Shown: positions 1 through 10,835, counted from the stretch's first letter. The stretch is 64,000 nucleotides of DNA from Camellia lanceoleosa (GCA_025200525.1 CM045767.1:8291273-8355272), one strand, 5' to 3'. Translations and numbers: made by a program. Notes: generated by a model not told the origin, from the sequence alone.

Positions 1-387
1 CAGCAGAGAAGGCTGGCATTTGGGATTAGGTAATGTCCAGCATGGTGTGACCTGACAGAGGCATGGTTTATGTGCTGACAGATGGGATAGCAGAGCCACG
101 TGTTGAGAGATCATTGGGAGTAGATATGAGGCGCAGAGAGGTATATAAACAAGTCGGCGCCACCCCTTACTGGGATGGACAATTTTTGTAAGTGAAACTT
201 ACACTCAAACACTCTCCCTTCTCTCTAGTCATTTCTCCAGGTGTGTGGTTCTAACTTGAGCGTCGGAGGTGTTTTCCGGCCACACACCGCCGGATAGCTC
301 ACCGCTTTTGCGCTTTCAGGTGATCGGACAGCTGAGGAACTGGGAAGAAAGGAAGTGCGGGTAGCCGGAATATTTTCCCCCCGTACA
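1..387 (+). mobile_element. Probable LTR tail (TATA, R, U5), truncated by window start
   Basis: A TATA box at 142-149 is followed by a pyrimidine-rich leader and a stretch with the phrase CTTGAGCGTCGGAG, which I associate with the R-U5 part of plant gypsy (Tat or non-autonomous) LTRs. The putative 3' end is CCGTACA near 387. No primer-binding site follows, so it is not a clean 5' LTR of the element next to it. The assignment rests on style and motif memory, not on a second copy in the window. Confidence 0.45.
142..149 (+). promoter_or_regulatory. TATA box of the LTR fragment
   Basis: TATATAAA lies about 40 bases before the pyrimidine-rich leader, the usual plant Pol II spacing. Inferred from sequence only. 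Confidence 0.45.
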
Positions 388-682
388 ATACACATATGGA
401 GATTTAGATAGAAAACCCCTCTTTTCCATTTTCAATCACAAACCCTAACATTTCCAAAATCACCAAAAGCCACCATTTATACAAAATGACTAAAATTTAT
501 GTTAAAACTCATAATAAAGAGTAGTCTATCTCTACCTCAACTGGAGAGACTCAAAGGAAATGAAGGAAGAAATTCAAAGTGCTCCAAAGCTCAACTTTTT
601 CGAATTAAAATGTAGCCCTCGTGAAGCTCAAGCTTTAATACAAAGAGACTAGGGTAGAAAACCACTAGAACTAGGTGTATTT
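388..682 (+). other. Decayed Tat internal region, no readable ORF
   Basis: It lies between the LTR tail and the integrase fragment. Short stretches read like the upstream part of a Tat integrase tail (around 549-682), but stops and shifts break every frame. Nothing else is visible. Confidence 0.4.
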
Positions 683-988
683 GAAGAATTGATGTTCTTC
701 GACGAAAGGAGGTTGAAGGCATTGTATCACATCCAAGGCTACCAATGTAAAATTGTTAGGACTTTTAGCAAGAAAGTCAAGTCCAGAAATCTCAAGGAAT
801 GAGACATGGTGCTCAAAGACAACCGAGCCCCCATCTACAACTCTAGGGGCAAGTTCAGACCCAATTGAACTGGTCCTTATATCATTAAGCCAATTTGGTC
901 TAGAGGAGCAATTATTCTTATGGATTTGGATGGCCTGGAGTTTTCACAATCGATCAACATGGACAAGTTGAAGAAATATTATCCCTGA
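683..988 (+). pseudogene. Tat-lineage Ty3/gypsy integrase, C-terminal fragment (broken)
   Basis: A single frame of 102 codons reads as the C-terminal part of a Tat-type integrase. It carries the DERRLKAL stretch, a KKVKSRNL block, RGKFRPN followed by TGPYIIK, the MDLDG block, and the terminal KLKKYYP before the stop at 986. These blocks are characteristic of the Tat (Ogre/Retand-like) branch, which lacks a chromodomain. Two in-frame TGA codons at 800-802 and 866-868 replace residues conserved in the family, so it cannot make protein. The catalytic core and all upstream pol domains are missing or unreadable. It sits about 380 bp before the LTR at 1367 in the same orientation, as expected for the 3' end of one element. 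Confidence 0.85.
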
Positions 989-992
989 GAGG

Positions 993-1120
993 CTCGCTAG
1001 GCCAAAAACCCGAAAGGGCGACCTAGGCAAAAGTTAGAGCATGAAAAATTAGAAATAAAGAAAAATTGAGCTCGCAAGGCCAAAAACCCGAAAGGGCAAC
1101 CTTGGCAAAAATTAGGGCAC
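993..1120 (+). repeat. Duplicated 50 bp motif in the Tat 3' region
   Basis: Two imperfect copies (993-1041 and 1071-1120, period about 78) share GGCCAAAAACCCGAAAGGGC. They directly follow the integrase stop. Tandem or dispersed repeats in the 3' untranslated region are typical of Tat elements. Confidence 0.75.
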
Positions 1121-1155
1121 AGAAGGAGGGAATAAATACTCGAGTGAACCTTCAC

Positions 1156-1199
1156 CGAACTACGTAAGGCCTGATTCTCATATTTGGGATACGTAAGCA
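1156..1199 (+). other. Tat 3' UTR signature (CTACGTAAGG and GGATACGTAAGCA)
   Basis: The pair GAACTACGTAAGGCCTGATT and GGGATACGTAAGCA matches the conserved block that many Tat elements carry between pol and the 3' LTR. The same block recurs at 11404-11446, which supports the assignment. Its function is unknown. Confidence 0.6.
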
Positions 1200-1356
1200 A
1201 CTTTATCCCGAAGTTTGGCCATAACCATTTTCAACTCAACTGTCCTGTTCATCTGGTTTAATCAATCTATCATTCTCCACCGTTTGTCGACTTAGTTGTG
1301 TTACTTCCATTTGGACAGAAAGGTCAGTAACAAGATGAAACAATAATGATTAATGT

Positions 1357-1366
1357 AATTTGGGGG
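1357..1366 (+). other. Polypurine tract next to the Tat LTR
   Basis: AATTTGGGGG abuts the LTR start TGTAGACC. Position and composition fit a plus-strand primer. GGGGG also follows the LTR at 5295-5299, so the last five bases could instead be a target duplication of a solo LTR. Confidence 0.55.
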
Positions 1367-2885
1367 TGTAGACCGCCCGAACTTCCTCCGCGTGCCCCCT
1401 CTTTTTCGGAGAGGGCGCGAATTAGGTCCTTGCTACTACAGTTCGGACTCCTATCACGGTTCTGAATCTAATCTCACAAAGTGAAATATGAGACTGATAA
1501 ACACCAAAGAAGTCCAATCCGGCAAACGTTTTGGAAAATTGATTTTAGGTCAAATAATGCCAAAACTGGACTACTTTGCCAGATTACAGAGTCGCCACCT
1601 AAATATTTTATTTTGGGAAATTTAGGAAACCCTGACTCGTGCTAAAGGCCACGTGTCCATCATCACCAAAGTTGCCTCGGCTTGGGAACTTGGGTACGAG
1701 AGGGGAAGGTCCTGAAATGAGCACCCCCGCTTGCCCGATCAAAGGATCGGCCTCTACTACCATGATATGTTTGTTTTATAAACACATGTGTTCTTATTCC
1801 AGTTATTAATCTATCTTACTATGTGATGCGCTCAACATACAAGTATAGACTAAATCACTCAAATTAGAACAAAACATCTCATGTTTGTTTTTGAAAAATG
1901 GTTTGAAAGTGCTAGTCGCAAGTAGGCTAAAGCGCGGATTTGCCACCCTTAAGTGGGCTAAAAAAACATGATGATTTGCCACCCTCAAGTGTGCTTAAAA
2001 CTCGCATTGGATGAATTGTCCCAATTGAAGCAATGAAGCCTTCATCCACAAGCATTCATACAGTTAAATCACTTAATTAAAGCCTCATGGCAAGCGTGCT
2101 ATCATGGCAATCACTCACACTCATGCAAGGATGATAAAGCATAAACACTTACAGTGTACTCCGAGCCAAAACAGAGAACTAGTTAGAAATCAATGCATGA
2201 TCCAAACTATACAAGATGCCTAATGCAACACATGCAAAATACAGCTAAATAGGCTCAGCTATCTAAAATAGTATATGAATGCAACACTTGATAACATGCT
2301 GTGAAACACGAATTCAAGTAGGTATTGAAATACGATGCAGTTTGAATGATGCGCCGAGCCCGGTGCAGGCAAGACAAAATGAATGATGTAAACATGCAAG
2401 CATAAGGATGCTAATTGAAATATGCCCTAAAACTAACCATCGAAAGCGGTTAAGTAAAAGGGAGAAAAAAGTGGGGTTGGAAGACATGCACACACACACG
2501 TACCTTTATTACAACATTACGCCCTCGTAAAGGAGGGTCTGAATAAATAAGCTAAGCTAATCTAAGCTAAGTTAACTAACTAATCTAATTAAACTAATTA
2601 GACTAATTATTACACAACGAAACGAATAACTAGTAAACTACTTACTAATTATTACAACAATTAACTAATTAACAAACTAATTGATCAATTTACAAATTCA
2701 AGCTAACTAACAAGTAAAGATTTAAACTATGCTCCCTCAACTCTGTTCAGAGAAGTGGAAGATGCATGCTCGGTTTCTGTCTCGAAAAGCTCTCTGGTTT
2801 GCTCTTTAGAGGCTCTGTTTGCAAGGTGTCTTCAAGAACTTGGTGCTGAAACTTACCAAACCAATGCTGGGGAGTGCACCAGTGG

Positions 2886-2990
2886 CCTGCCGGCCATGGA
2901 GAGTTGCTGCCGGCCATCTGCCGGCCAAGAGTGGGCCTCTGCCGGCCAATAATGAAAGGGTGTCGGCCAACAATGTGGCACTGCCGGCCC
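2886..2990 (+). repeat. GCCGGC cluster 1 in the Tat LTR
   Basis: About six copies of CTGCCGGCCA or near variants lie within 105 bp of an otherwise AT-rich LTR. The orientation is CTGCCGGCCA on the + strand. Confidence 0.85.
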
Positions 2991-4907
2991 CTGGTGTACT
3001 GTGACACCAAACTGCAATAGAGGAAATGGAGGGTCCCCTAGGGCATATATGTACTGTGCCACTCCTTATCATTTCAAAACATCAAGGGAGAGGCACTATT
3101 GGATCCAAAACCATCAATCAAGCATGCAATGCATGATGGCCAAAGATCCAACTTGCACGCATTTTAATAAATACAAGACAAACAATACTCTAAGACCACT
3201 ACCTTATCATGGAAGATCAAAGGCAATGGAGACAAAGGGAGTTGGATCATTTTCATCACTTTGAGTATGAAATGGACCAATTCACCTTGTGTTCAATATG
3301 ACGTCCGATTGAACACAATGCAATGCATACATGCAACATGCTTATCTTGGCATGTTTTATTTGATTCAATTCTTGTTTACATATTTTACATTACCAATTA
3401 GTCCTTTAACCGGTTTAGTTTAATGTGAAAGTCCTCTAATGGGAAAGATGGCCTTAGCCACAAGCACCTTAAATATGAAAGAAGTCTCATGCTATTAGTT
3501 AGTAGAAACCCTCAAGAGAAGGCTAAAACCATTAGGCATGAAAGCCTCAATTCCATGCCTAAGCCAACAAGGGGCTTAAGATCACTTTCAAGGCAAGTGA
3601 AAGATTGAAACCATGGAGTGCGATGACATATATTTCAGCACTGAAATGACATGCTAAGTAACTTAAAACCATGCACATAACCCATAATATGCATGTTTAA
3701 AGGTTTAAGTATCAAAGCTAGTGAAGTGCTTTACACTAGACCCATGCAATACAATGCTCAAATGGCCAAGCCAGCCCTAAACAGATCTCAAACATGCCAA
3801 AACAATGACCAAAATGTGCTGAGATGGTGGCATGAAGAGTAAGAAAAATCATGTTCATGCATTGGCTCACAAACAAGGCATAAGGCTTAGCACTCAAAAG
3901 CACTTAGAGAGTGAAATATGTGAGAGTCTGACAATGACATATGCTTTGAAATTACATGTGAAATGATGCTATGTCATGCAAACATTACAAACAAAGCATG
4001 CTAGATGCCTCAGAACTCAAAGCTAGTCAAGGCTATTGCATTACAACCATGCATAACAAGTATCATATGACCAAAAAGGCTCAAAACAGAGCTGGAGCAT
4101 GTTAAAACATGCACAAAAACATGTTGAAGTGGAGCTAACACATGCTAGAAAGATGAGCTAAAACATTAAGCATACAAAGCTAGTACGCAAGATTTGCACT
4201 ACAAGTGCAAGATGCAAACAAGAAGTGACTAAGTCAGCCAAAAACAGAACTATAACATGTTAAAAAAGTCACAAAAACATGCTTAGATCAAGTCAAGAGA
4301 TGGTAAAAAAACATGCTCATCTACTAAGCCATCAACACATGTAAAGGAGAAACAAGGAGAGGGGATCACCCCCTCCTATTTTGATCCTCAAAACCAAGTT
4401 TTTGTCACTAAAAATCCTTTGGATTTCAGTGGTTAAAAGTCTAAAAAGAGATTGTTTTAAAGGCTTTTAAAGACGGCACAAAGCGTAGCAAATAAGCCAC
4501 AAAAGAGAGGAGAACCCCTCTAACCCCAAAAGAACCTCAAACCACCATTTCAAACTCTTGAAAATAAAGGTTTTGTAGTTGACAACTAGGCCAAAAACAA
4601 CATGCAAGGGTGACCAACCAATGAAGAAAAACAAATCTTAAAAGGGGGTAGCTTCTTACCCTTGAAGACAGCAGCAAAACAGCATGCAAAAGGCCAAACT
4701 TCTGAGCCAAAAACACTCCAAGAAGCTCTAACATGGCCTCCAAGAACCACAAGTCCAAGGCTAAGGTGTTTGGCTAAGGATGCTAGTGCAAATATGCAAG
4801 AAAAGTTCACTTTCAAGGCTAACATGTAGAGAGAGAGGATTCTAGAGAGAGAGAGAAATATCTCAGCCAAATTTTTTGTAACCTCTTGCATGCATATAGA
4901 TGAGTTC

Positions 4908-4917
4908 TATATATAAG
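4908..4917 (+). promoter_or_regulatory. TATA box of the Tat LTR
   Basis: TATATATAAG is followed about 30 bp later by a likely start region, leaving an R-U5 of about 350 bp to 5294. Its position near the LTR 3' end suits a U3 of about 3.5 kb. Confidence 0.6.
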
Positions 4918-5030
4918 AGATACAAGGAGCCTTCAAAGCAATCCAGCCATCCACGTGCAAGAAGAAGGTCTATTCTGCAAATAGCTGGCTCAAAAATATC
5001 TAAAATATATCTGTTGAAATAAGGGTGGTC

Positions 5031-5122
5031 GGTTGGCCATCAGTGGTGGCCGGCAGTGCCTCATTGATGGCCGGCAGGGCCTATTGGTGGCCGGCAGGGC
5101 AAAGACCATGGCCGGCAGTGCC
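5031..5122 (+). repeat. GCCGGC cluster 2 in the Tat LTR, inverted relative to cluster 1
   Basis: Four copies of TGGCCGGCAG, the reverse complement of the cluster 1 motif. It lies downstream of the TATA box and so would be in the transcribed leader. Confidence 0.85.
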
Positions 5123-5540
5123 ATACCAACACATGGTCCAAATATGAGACAGAATGGAAATAGGGTCTGGAAGGATCAAACCTGGAGCATTCCGTCGCGA
5201 AAGTTGAGTACTCGACGAGCGATCAAACTTGTTGCTGGATGTACCCTGCAAGAACATCCAAGTCTTGAGGAAGGTCAAAAATGAGATGTCTACAGGGGGT
5301 AGTTATGATTTTCTAATTTGGGATTGTACAACTTAGGATTGATTCCGTGTGTATCCGGTGGTGACCATTTCTGAAAAAGGATTTAAAAAGTTTCTCAAAA
5401 TTTTACTTTTTACAAACACAAAAAGAAACTTTTCAATACTCACTTTAATTTTGTTGATTTTAACACAAGTACATTCTCCAAAACAAAGTTGTTTTTACAT
5501 AAAAACTTGAAAAGAAAAGACAAAGCAACAAACTAGGGGC

Positions 5541-5969
5541 ATGGATGAGTCAAGTGTCGATTCTCCTTCTCATGCCGCAGTAGAAGTCTCTCAGAACCAA
5601 AGTCAGCCTAATCTATTCCTCGTCCTCGAGCCAAGCCAAGTACTCACTAGAAAGGATGTAATTGAAATTCAGGGCAGGAGTCAGAAATTCTCTCATGCTC
5701 CAAGCAGTAAGGTATCGAGGAAAGTACGAACTACGAATGAGAAATGGAGCTGGGTACTTTATCTCTTTATCTGGACAAGTCTAATCATGTTTAAACTGGC
5801 ATCTGAACCTGAATGGGAAATAGAACACACAGTGTGTAAGGCCAATCAACTGTATACCTGGTTGCCGGGACATGCTGTAACTCATCGTAGCCAAGTTAAG
5901 CCAAGGGCTACGACAAGCAATGTCAATTGCAGACCTGCTGCGCATCCAGTGGCACCATATTCCCTCTGA
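5541..5969 (+). CDS. Hypothetical 142-residue ORF, no family recognised
   Basis: It opens with an ATG and a hydrophilic Ser/Gln-rich N-terminus, has a hydrophobic patch near residues 71-84 and ends at a TGA. I see no known domain. It follows the Tat LTR by about 250 bp in the same orientation, where a gag or leader ORF could start, but no gag motif is visible. It may be chance coding in repeat DNA. Confidence 0.2.
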   Translation: MDESSVDSPSHAAVEVSQNQSQPNLFLVLEPSQVLTRKDVIEIQGRSQKFSHAPSSKVSRKVRTTNEKWSWVLYLFIWTSLIMFKLASEPEWEIEHTVCKANQLYTWLPGHAVTHRSQVKPRATTSNVNCRPAAHPVAPYSL

Positions 5970-6241
5970 GGAGAACTCCACTAGCTATGAGCGAAGAGAG
6001 TAAGTTCTGGCCGAGTAATTAGGGCAGGGGTCCATTACTTTCAACTTATCCATCAACCATACCTGGGGAGGGAAGGAAAATAAGAGAGAACAAAATAATA
6101 GAGAGATGTACGTTGAGGGAAAAGTAAGAAAAGGGTTTCGAGAGAAAAATAGAGATTGAGTGCCAAGTGATGTGAGCACCATTTATAGGATTTGAGATGG
6201 AGTAGTGGGTGATAGCTGGACACTCACCAAACCACTCGTAA

Positions 6242-6312
6242 AGGTTCGGTCATACCTCAGTGGGGTCCAGCCGTGCTTACTGAGGTTCGGTCGTACGTCA
6301 GTGGTGGGCCAG
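6242..6312 (+). repeat. Two-copy tandem repeat, period 41 bp
   Basis: Copies at 6242-6270 and 6283-6312 share AGGTTCGGTC, TAC and TCAGTGG. No function is apparent. Confidence 0.7.
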
Positions 6313-6651
6313 ACAGTGCACTTGTGTTGTGATTGTGGTGGGCCAAAAGGCTGCTCTTTGTCCTCTTGTGTTGTGGACGTATTTTGAGTCTTGTTTTCTT
6401 ATACCAAGTTTGTTGTAATAGTTTTGAATTGTTTCCATTATGTTTTCTTGTTATTGAGTTGTATTGTACATTTTGTCCGGTTGTAAGTTGTTATCCGATT
6501 CATGAATCAAGCACAAGTATCTGGAAGATTATCATGCAATTGCTGTCTATTCGTCATATGCAAACACAATACAAAAACTTCACAAGAAGAGATCATCCAC
6601 ACACAAAAAACAAAAAAACAAGAACAAAAACAAAAATTTGTTTTTATAAAC

Positions 6652-8568
6652 TAGCGATCCCGGGTTTACCCCTTTTTGTACAGTGATCCGGACACGTGTC
6701 CGTATATGTTAATAGTTAAGCATTGTCTGGTTTACATCCTTTTCTACATTGTATTTGAGTTATAGAATGTGTTGGGCGAGTTTATTCTGAGTTGGTTGGG
6801 TTTAGAAACCAAAACTAGTTGCCCAGATTTTGACCCGTCGCTCGCGGGAGTTTGACGCCTTCGGCGGGATCCTGTTGTTGCTTGTACGCTCGAGCGGGGG
6901 TTTTGGCGCTCGAGCGGGGAATACACCCATCCAGTACTTTTCTCTGTGTTGTGTTGGGCCTTCGGCGAGATTGGCGCCGAGCGAGTCTTGGTCTGTCGAG
7001 ATGCTGAGAGTGTGCATCCGCCGCTCAGCGGAGTTTAGCTTCGGCGAGTCTGTGAATCTTGCTTCGGCCGAGGGGCTTTGGGCGCTCGAGCGGGCGACTG
7101 GGTTTAAAGATCCGAGTTTTGACTTTTAAGATCACTTTTTCTTGTTCTTTCTCTCTCTTACTTTTCCAAAACACAAATTTGAGAGCCTCTCTCTCTAAAA
7201 CCGCCCCTTCTCTCTTAGATTTGATCTAGTAGGAGTGGTTTGCTCGTCTTGGGCCTTCACAAAAGTTGTGTTGATCGTCGAGGGGTTTGTTTTAATCTGA
7301 AAATTTCGGGATTTGGAGCACCTTGAGTTTTGTCACCTCATCCCTTGGAGCCCAAACTTTGAGGTAGGGATATCCTACTCCTCTTTATGGATTCTGTCTT
7401 TAAATTTTGACATTTTGATGTGTTGGGGATAGTTGTGTAATTTTGAGAAAGTTTGGGGCTTTTATGCAATTTTATAAAAGTTTGGAGTTTTGTTTTAGAT
7501 AAACCAATATGTATGTTTAGTACATAGAAATGAGATTAATGCGGAATCATTGATGAAAATGGAACCTTTAGGGTTGAATGTTAATTATGGGAAATGCTAT
7601 AATTATATTGTTTAATTAATTGGGATAATTAATTGTGGAATTGAAATGTTGATTATATATCCATTGTGCATTTATTTTCTGTATAGAAATAACTGCTTTG
7701 GGCTATCGGTGGAGGATAGTCGTGTTTGTTGTAGACAATGCATGATGATTAGGTAAACTGAAACTAATCTGCGGAAAGTGTCATGGAACTTGACGATTTG
7801 TAGAATACATTAATTGTATTGATTGATTGTATATAGAACCAATGTGTTTATATGCATTATATGTAGAGGAGGAGATGGGGGATGTACTCATGGTTTAGGG
7901 AAGATGGGGATGTACCTCTAAACCGGATAGTGTTGGGAGAAGATAGGGATGAACTCAGACCTGACTCATATGCTTGTCTTGAGAAAATATAGATACAGCT
8001 CACGTGCTTGTCTTGGAAATGTGAAGTAGCTTGTATGCTTATCTGTGGTCGTATAGATATAACTATTATGTTTATCTATGTTGAAATGGAAAGAAAGAAA
8101 ATATAGACTTGAATGTCTTGGAATTGTAGTAAATTGTGTAAGAACGTGAAAGTGTTGACCAACCTATCAACTGTTAATCTTTTAGGCGTTATTCATAATT
8201 GGTTTAGTATATTTCTACTGGGCTGTGGCTCACCCTTTATGGGAAATCATTTTCAGGTACAGGTAGCATGCCACCTCCAAGGACTTAGCTTGGGAGGCTA
8301 GTGGCGGATGGACTTTTTGACTTCTATTTACTTTTGATGTGTTACATGTAACTTCATGCCAAGGGCTTTACGTGTATTGAGCTAGAGCTCTCTTGATTGT
8401 AACCAAGTGTTAACTTGGAAAGTTGTAAGCCTTTAAGGCACCCGCTTTTATTGTTCACATGTAATACTCTTGTACAGAACTGTTTAGCTAAATAGAAGAG
8501 GTTGGACTTTTTAATGTTGATGCATGTTTCATTGATGAGTTTAATGTCTTTATTTTGAGGGCGTTACA
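6652..8568 (+). mobile_element. Chromovirus LTR, same family as element 2, opposite orientation
   Basis: Its start (TAGCGATCCCGGG then TTTACCCC) and end (GAGGGCGTTACA) match the reverse complement of the LTRs at 54548-56585 and 61947-63993. Shared inner blocks include GGGCTATCGGTGGAGGAT and the ACTGGGCTGTGGCTCACCC block. No primer-binding site follows 8568, and no 5 bp duplication is obvious (AAACT against GGTCT), so it is a solo LTR with eroded flanks or a remnant. It is clearly older than the two element 2 LTRs. Confidence 0.85.
6836..7105 (+). repeat. CGCTCGAGCG palindrome array in LTR
   Basis: Repeated perfect or decayed CGCTCGAGCG and CTTCGGCGAG units lie about 190-450 bp into the LTR, ahead of the presumed start region. 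Equivalent arrays occur in all the other chromovirus LTRs here except that at 32252. Confidence 0.8.
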
Positions 8569-9349
8569 GGTCTAACCCCGATCATTGTTTTACAAAATAA
8601 AACATAAAACAAAAGAAAGGTTTTCAAAAACAATGAGTCTCCCTGAAGCTAGTATATAAATATAAAAAAAATTATATATATATATAAACAAATCAGTTTG
8701 TTTATATATAAAAAAAGGGGGGCTGTTTTCTTTTATTCATATAAAATGTGTTTTTTATTTTATTTGAGTATATAAATAAATAAATACTATAACATATATA
8801 TATATATATATAAACAAATCAGTTTGTTTATTTTGAGTTGAATAATAATAGTAATAAATGATAACAATACTACTAAGTAAATAAGTACATAAATAAAAGA
8901 AAGAATTTTGTTTATTTTATTTTGTTCCAATAATCCGTAGAGTTGGTATTCTATCCCGTACCTGTTGCTCTGTTTGGGTCCATTTTGTGTCTAGTTTTGG
9001 GTCTATTTATCAAGTTTTGTCAGTTTTTGTGTCCATTATGTGCATTGTTCGGAATTCGGAATTGCATAAAAAATGTCTATTTTATGTCCATTATTCGGAA
9101 TTGTTATTCGGAGTTTCATAAAAAACAAAAAAAAAAAACTTGTTTTATTGATCACATTTGTACAAAATACATACAAATAATAATAAAAGAAAAACCAAAA
9201 AAAAAAAAGAGAAAAAAACAAAACAAAAACAAAATATATATATAAAAAATTAAAAAAAACTGTGAGAGAGAGAGAAAGAGGGATCTTTTTCTTCTTTCTT
9301 CTCCGGCAGCGGCCACACACCGACCTCTGATGATGACCACGCGCCGACC
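8569..9349. other. AT-rich, no gene
   Basis: TA and A runs, two copies of a short perfect palindrome (8679-8710, 8810-8831), and a degenerate repeat around 8970-9115 built on TTTTGTGTCCATT and TTCGGAATT. Confidence 0.7.
8679..8831. repeat. Two copies of a TTTGTTTAT hairpin
   Basis: At 8679-8710, arms of 14 bases (TATATATAAACAAA and its complement) flank the loop TCAG. The core ATAAACAAA-TCAG-TTTGTTTAT recurs at 8810-8831. Confidence 0.85.
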
Positions 9350-9856
9350 TCACTTGCTCGACTCTCCTGCCGATTTCTTCCTCTTGGTTTCATCTGGGGA
9401 AACCCTCGAAGGCCCTGCATCAGTCCTTACAGGACCACCGAGAGGGTTGACTCCCTGTTGGCTGTCAAAAGCAAAATACAAAGGTGCTCCAAATCGGGCC
9501 ATGACGGTAGCCTTTCGTTTCAATTCTTTGTTCTCCGCCTTCAGCGTGCAAATCTCTGATCACTCATCTTTGTACATGCGTTAGAGTAGAGAGAGTTGGG
9601 AGTTCAACTGTTGTACCTCACTTGTTCTATTCTGCAGCCGGTGAGACAACTTGGAGACTGCAGTCATTGTCTCCATGCAAGACTTTAACGTATAATGGTT
9701 GGCCTCAATGTCAGATTGAATTGCCATTATTTGCTCGATTGATAGCATAGGAAAGTTAAGAGGAGTAAAAGTAGGAGTAGGAGCACTCGGTCTAACAGAG
9801 CTTATGGGATCATTCAGGTCCAAAAACAGAGTGAGGGGATGAGATGAGGAGGCCAT
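9350..9856 (-). pseudogene. Coiled-coil protein of unknown family, two nonsense codons
   Basis: One minus-strand frame runs 169 codons from ATG at 9856 to a TGA at 9350-9352. It is interrupted by TAA at 9581-9583 and TGA at 9560-9562. The N-terminus is Ser/Pro-rich (MASSSHP). Residues 40-90 are heptad-like (Leu, Gln and Ser rich), and after the stops come KAENKELKRKA and a basic Ser-rich tail, so the coiled coil continues across the breaks. Because the frame is kept on both sides, this was once a single protein. I do not recognise the family. Small coiled-coil ORFs of this kind occur beside or inside plant retroelements and also as free genes, and I cannot choose between them. Confidence 0.55.
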
Positions 9857-10264
9857 GTGTAAGAGTTGAGAGATATAAAAGAAAGAAGGGTCAGAGAAAT
9901 GGCAGAGAGCAGACTGATTTCTGTCTCCCTGAGTCTCTCTGTTCTGTCTCTCTCATAGAGGAAACAAAAAAGAAGACAGAAGAGAATGAAGAAGACAGAA
10001 GAGAATGGAGATGAAGAAGAAGGAAGAGGAGAAGAAGATAGGGACAGAGAAGAAGGAGAAGAAGACGAGAGAGACACAGACAAAGAGAGAGAGAGAGAGA
10101 GAGAGAGAGCTGAGGCGTTTGTCGGCCGGCTAACGCAAAAGGCGAGGCCTCGTGTCAGACACGGTTCTCGAAGGAAGAGAGAAATGCGGGAGAATTGTAT
10201 ACATATATGTATATGTATTGTATATTTATGTATTATATACATATTTGTTTGAATTTTTGTTACA
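9857..10264. other. GA/TC-rich stretch, no gene
   Basis: Strong purine bias on the + strand (GAAGAAG and GAGAGAGAG tracts, 9960-10110), then a short GC-rich patch with GGCCGGC and a TATA/TGTA-rich end. It could be the promoter and leader of the minus-strand ORF at 9856, but this is only a guess. Confidence 0.5.
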
Positions 10265-10625
10265 AGAGTGGCTTTGGCTCAGTGGTTGAAGGCTGAAAGG
10301 TTGAGCCCGAGGTCGGGGGTTCAAACCCCACAACAATTGTTTCTTTTGTTTTGTTTTAGTTTTATGTATATATGTCTCATATCTATGTATATAATTTTCA
10401 TTTGCATATCTTGTCACAGGAGTGCCTTGGCTCAGTGGTTGAGGGACCAAGGAGTTAAACTCGAGGTAACCCCACAACAATTGTTTCTTTTGTTTTGTTT
10501 TAGTTTTATGTATATATGCCTCATATCTATGTATATAATTTTCGTTTGCATATCTTGCACAGGAGTGGCTTGGCTCAGTGGTTGAGGGACCAAGGAGCTA
10601 AGCCTAAGGTTGGGGGTTTGTAACC
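10265..10625 (+). repeat. Three tandem tRNA-like (SINE-head) units
   Basis: Units start at 10265, 10418 and 10561 (periods 153 and 143). Each opens with the Pol III A-box-like TGGCTCAGTGG. Unit 1 also has a good B box, GGTTCAAACCC (10318-10328), at tRNA spacing. Units 2 and 3 have degraded B boxes. An AT-rich body with TTTTGTTTTAG and CATATCTATGTATATA follows units 1 and 2. This fits a tRNA-derived SINE duplicated in tandem. It is not a functional tRNA: no cloverleaf with a proper acceptor stem is visible. Confidence 0.65.
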
Positions 10626-10835
10626 CCTTATCCCCACATCCATACATTTGGTGTTTTCTTTTTGCGTGTTTTGCGTACACATACTGTATATATCTCTCGT
10701 ATATATCTGTGTACATATCAGTATATGTATAGGCATACGGTAATTTGAAGAGAAAAAAAACAAAACAAAATTCAATCAAAAATCAATCAAATCAAACAAA
10801 AACAAAGAAATCACTTTACCATACCTTCTTCCACT

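Larger units (their letters stand above)
1367..5294 (+). mobile_element. Long Tat-type LTR (about 3.9 kb)
   Basis: It begins TGTAGACC and ends GATGTCTACA, so its termini are an inverted TGTAGAC/GTCTACA pair. A purine tract precedes it, and a Tat integrase tail with the 3' UTR signature lies upstream in the same orientation, so it is best read as the 3' LTR. A strong TATA box sits at 4908. Two clusters of GCCGGC motifs lie in inverted orientation near the middle and near the end. All ORFs inside it are short and unconvincing. No second copy is present, so the left border rests on the tract and the termini. The alternative is a solo LTR with GGGGG target duplication. Confidence 0.75.
5295..6651. 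other. Unassigned stretch after the Tat LTR
   Basis: No recognisable gene. It opens with a sequence resembling a retroelement leader but has no convincing primer-binding site. It holds one 142-codon ORF (5541-5969), a short tandem repeat at 6242-6312 and an A-rich tract near 6600-6640. It could be flanking DNA or the leader and start of another Tat copy sharing the LTR. Confidence 0.4.

Noticed and set aside
4537..4891. Hydrophobic minus-strand ORFs of 73 and 101 codons in the Tat LTR
   Set aside because: They lie inside the LTR, overlap each other, have biased composition and no family match.
9036..9353. Phe/Leu-rich minus-strand ORFs
   Set aside because: They are translations of A-rich tracts on the other strand.
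10265..10330. A functional tRNA gene
   Set aside because: A and B boxes are present but the acceptor and anticodon stems cannot be formed properly and the unit is tandemly repeated; SINE-like is better.
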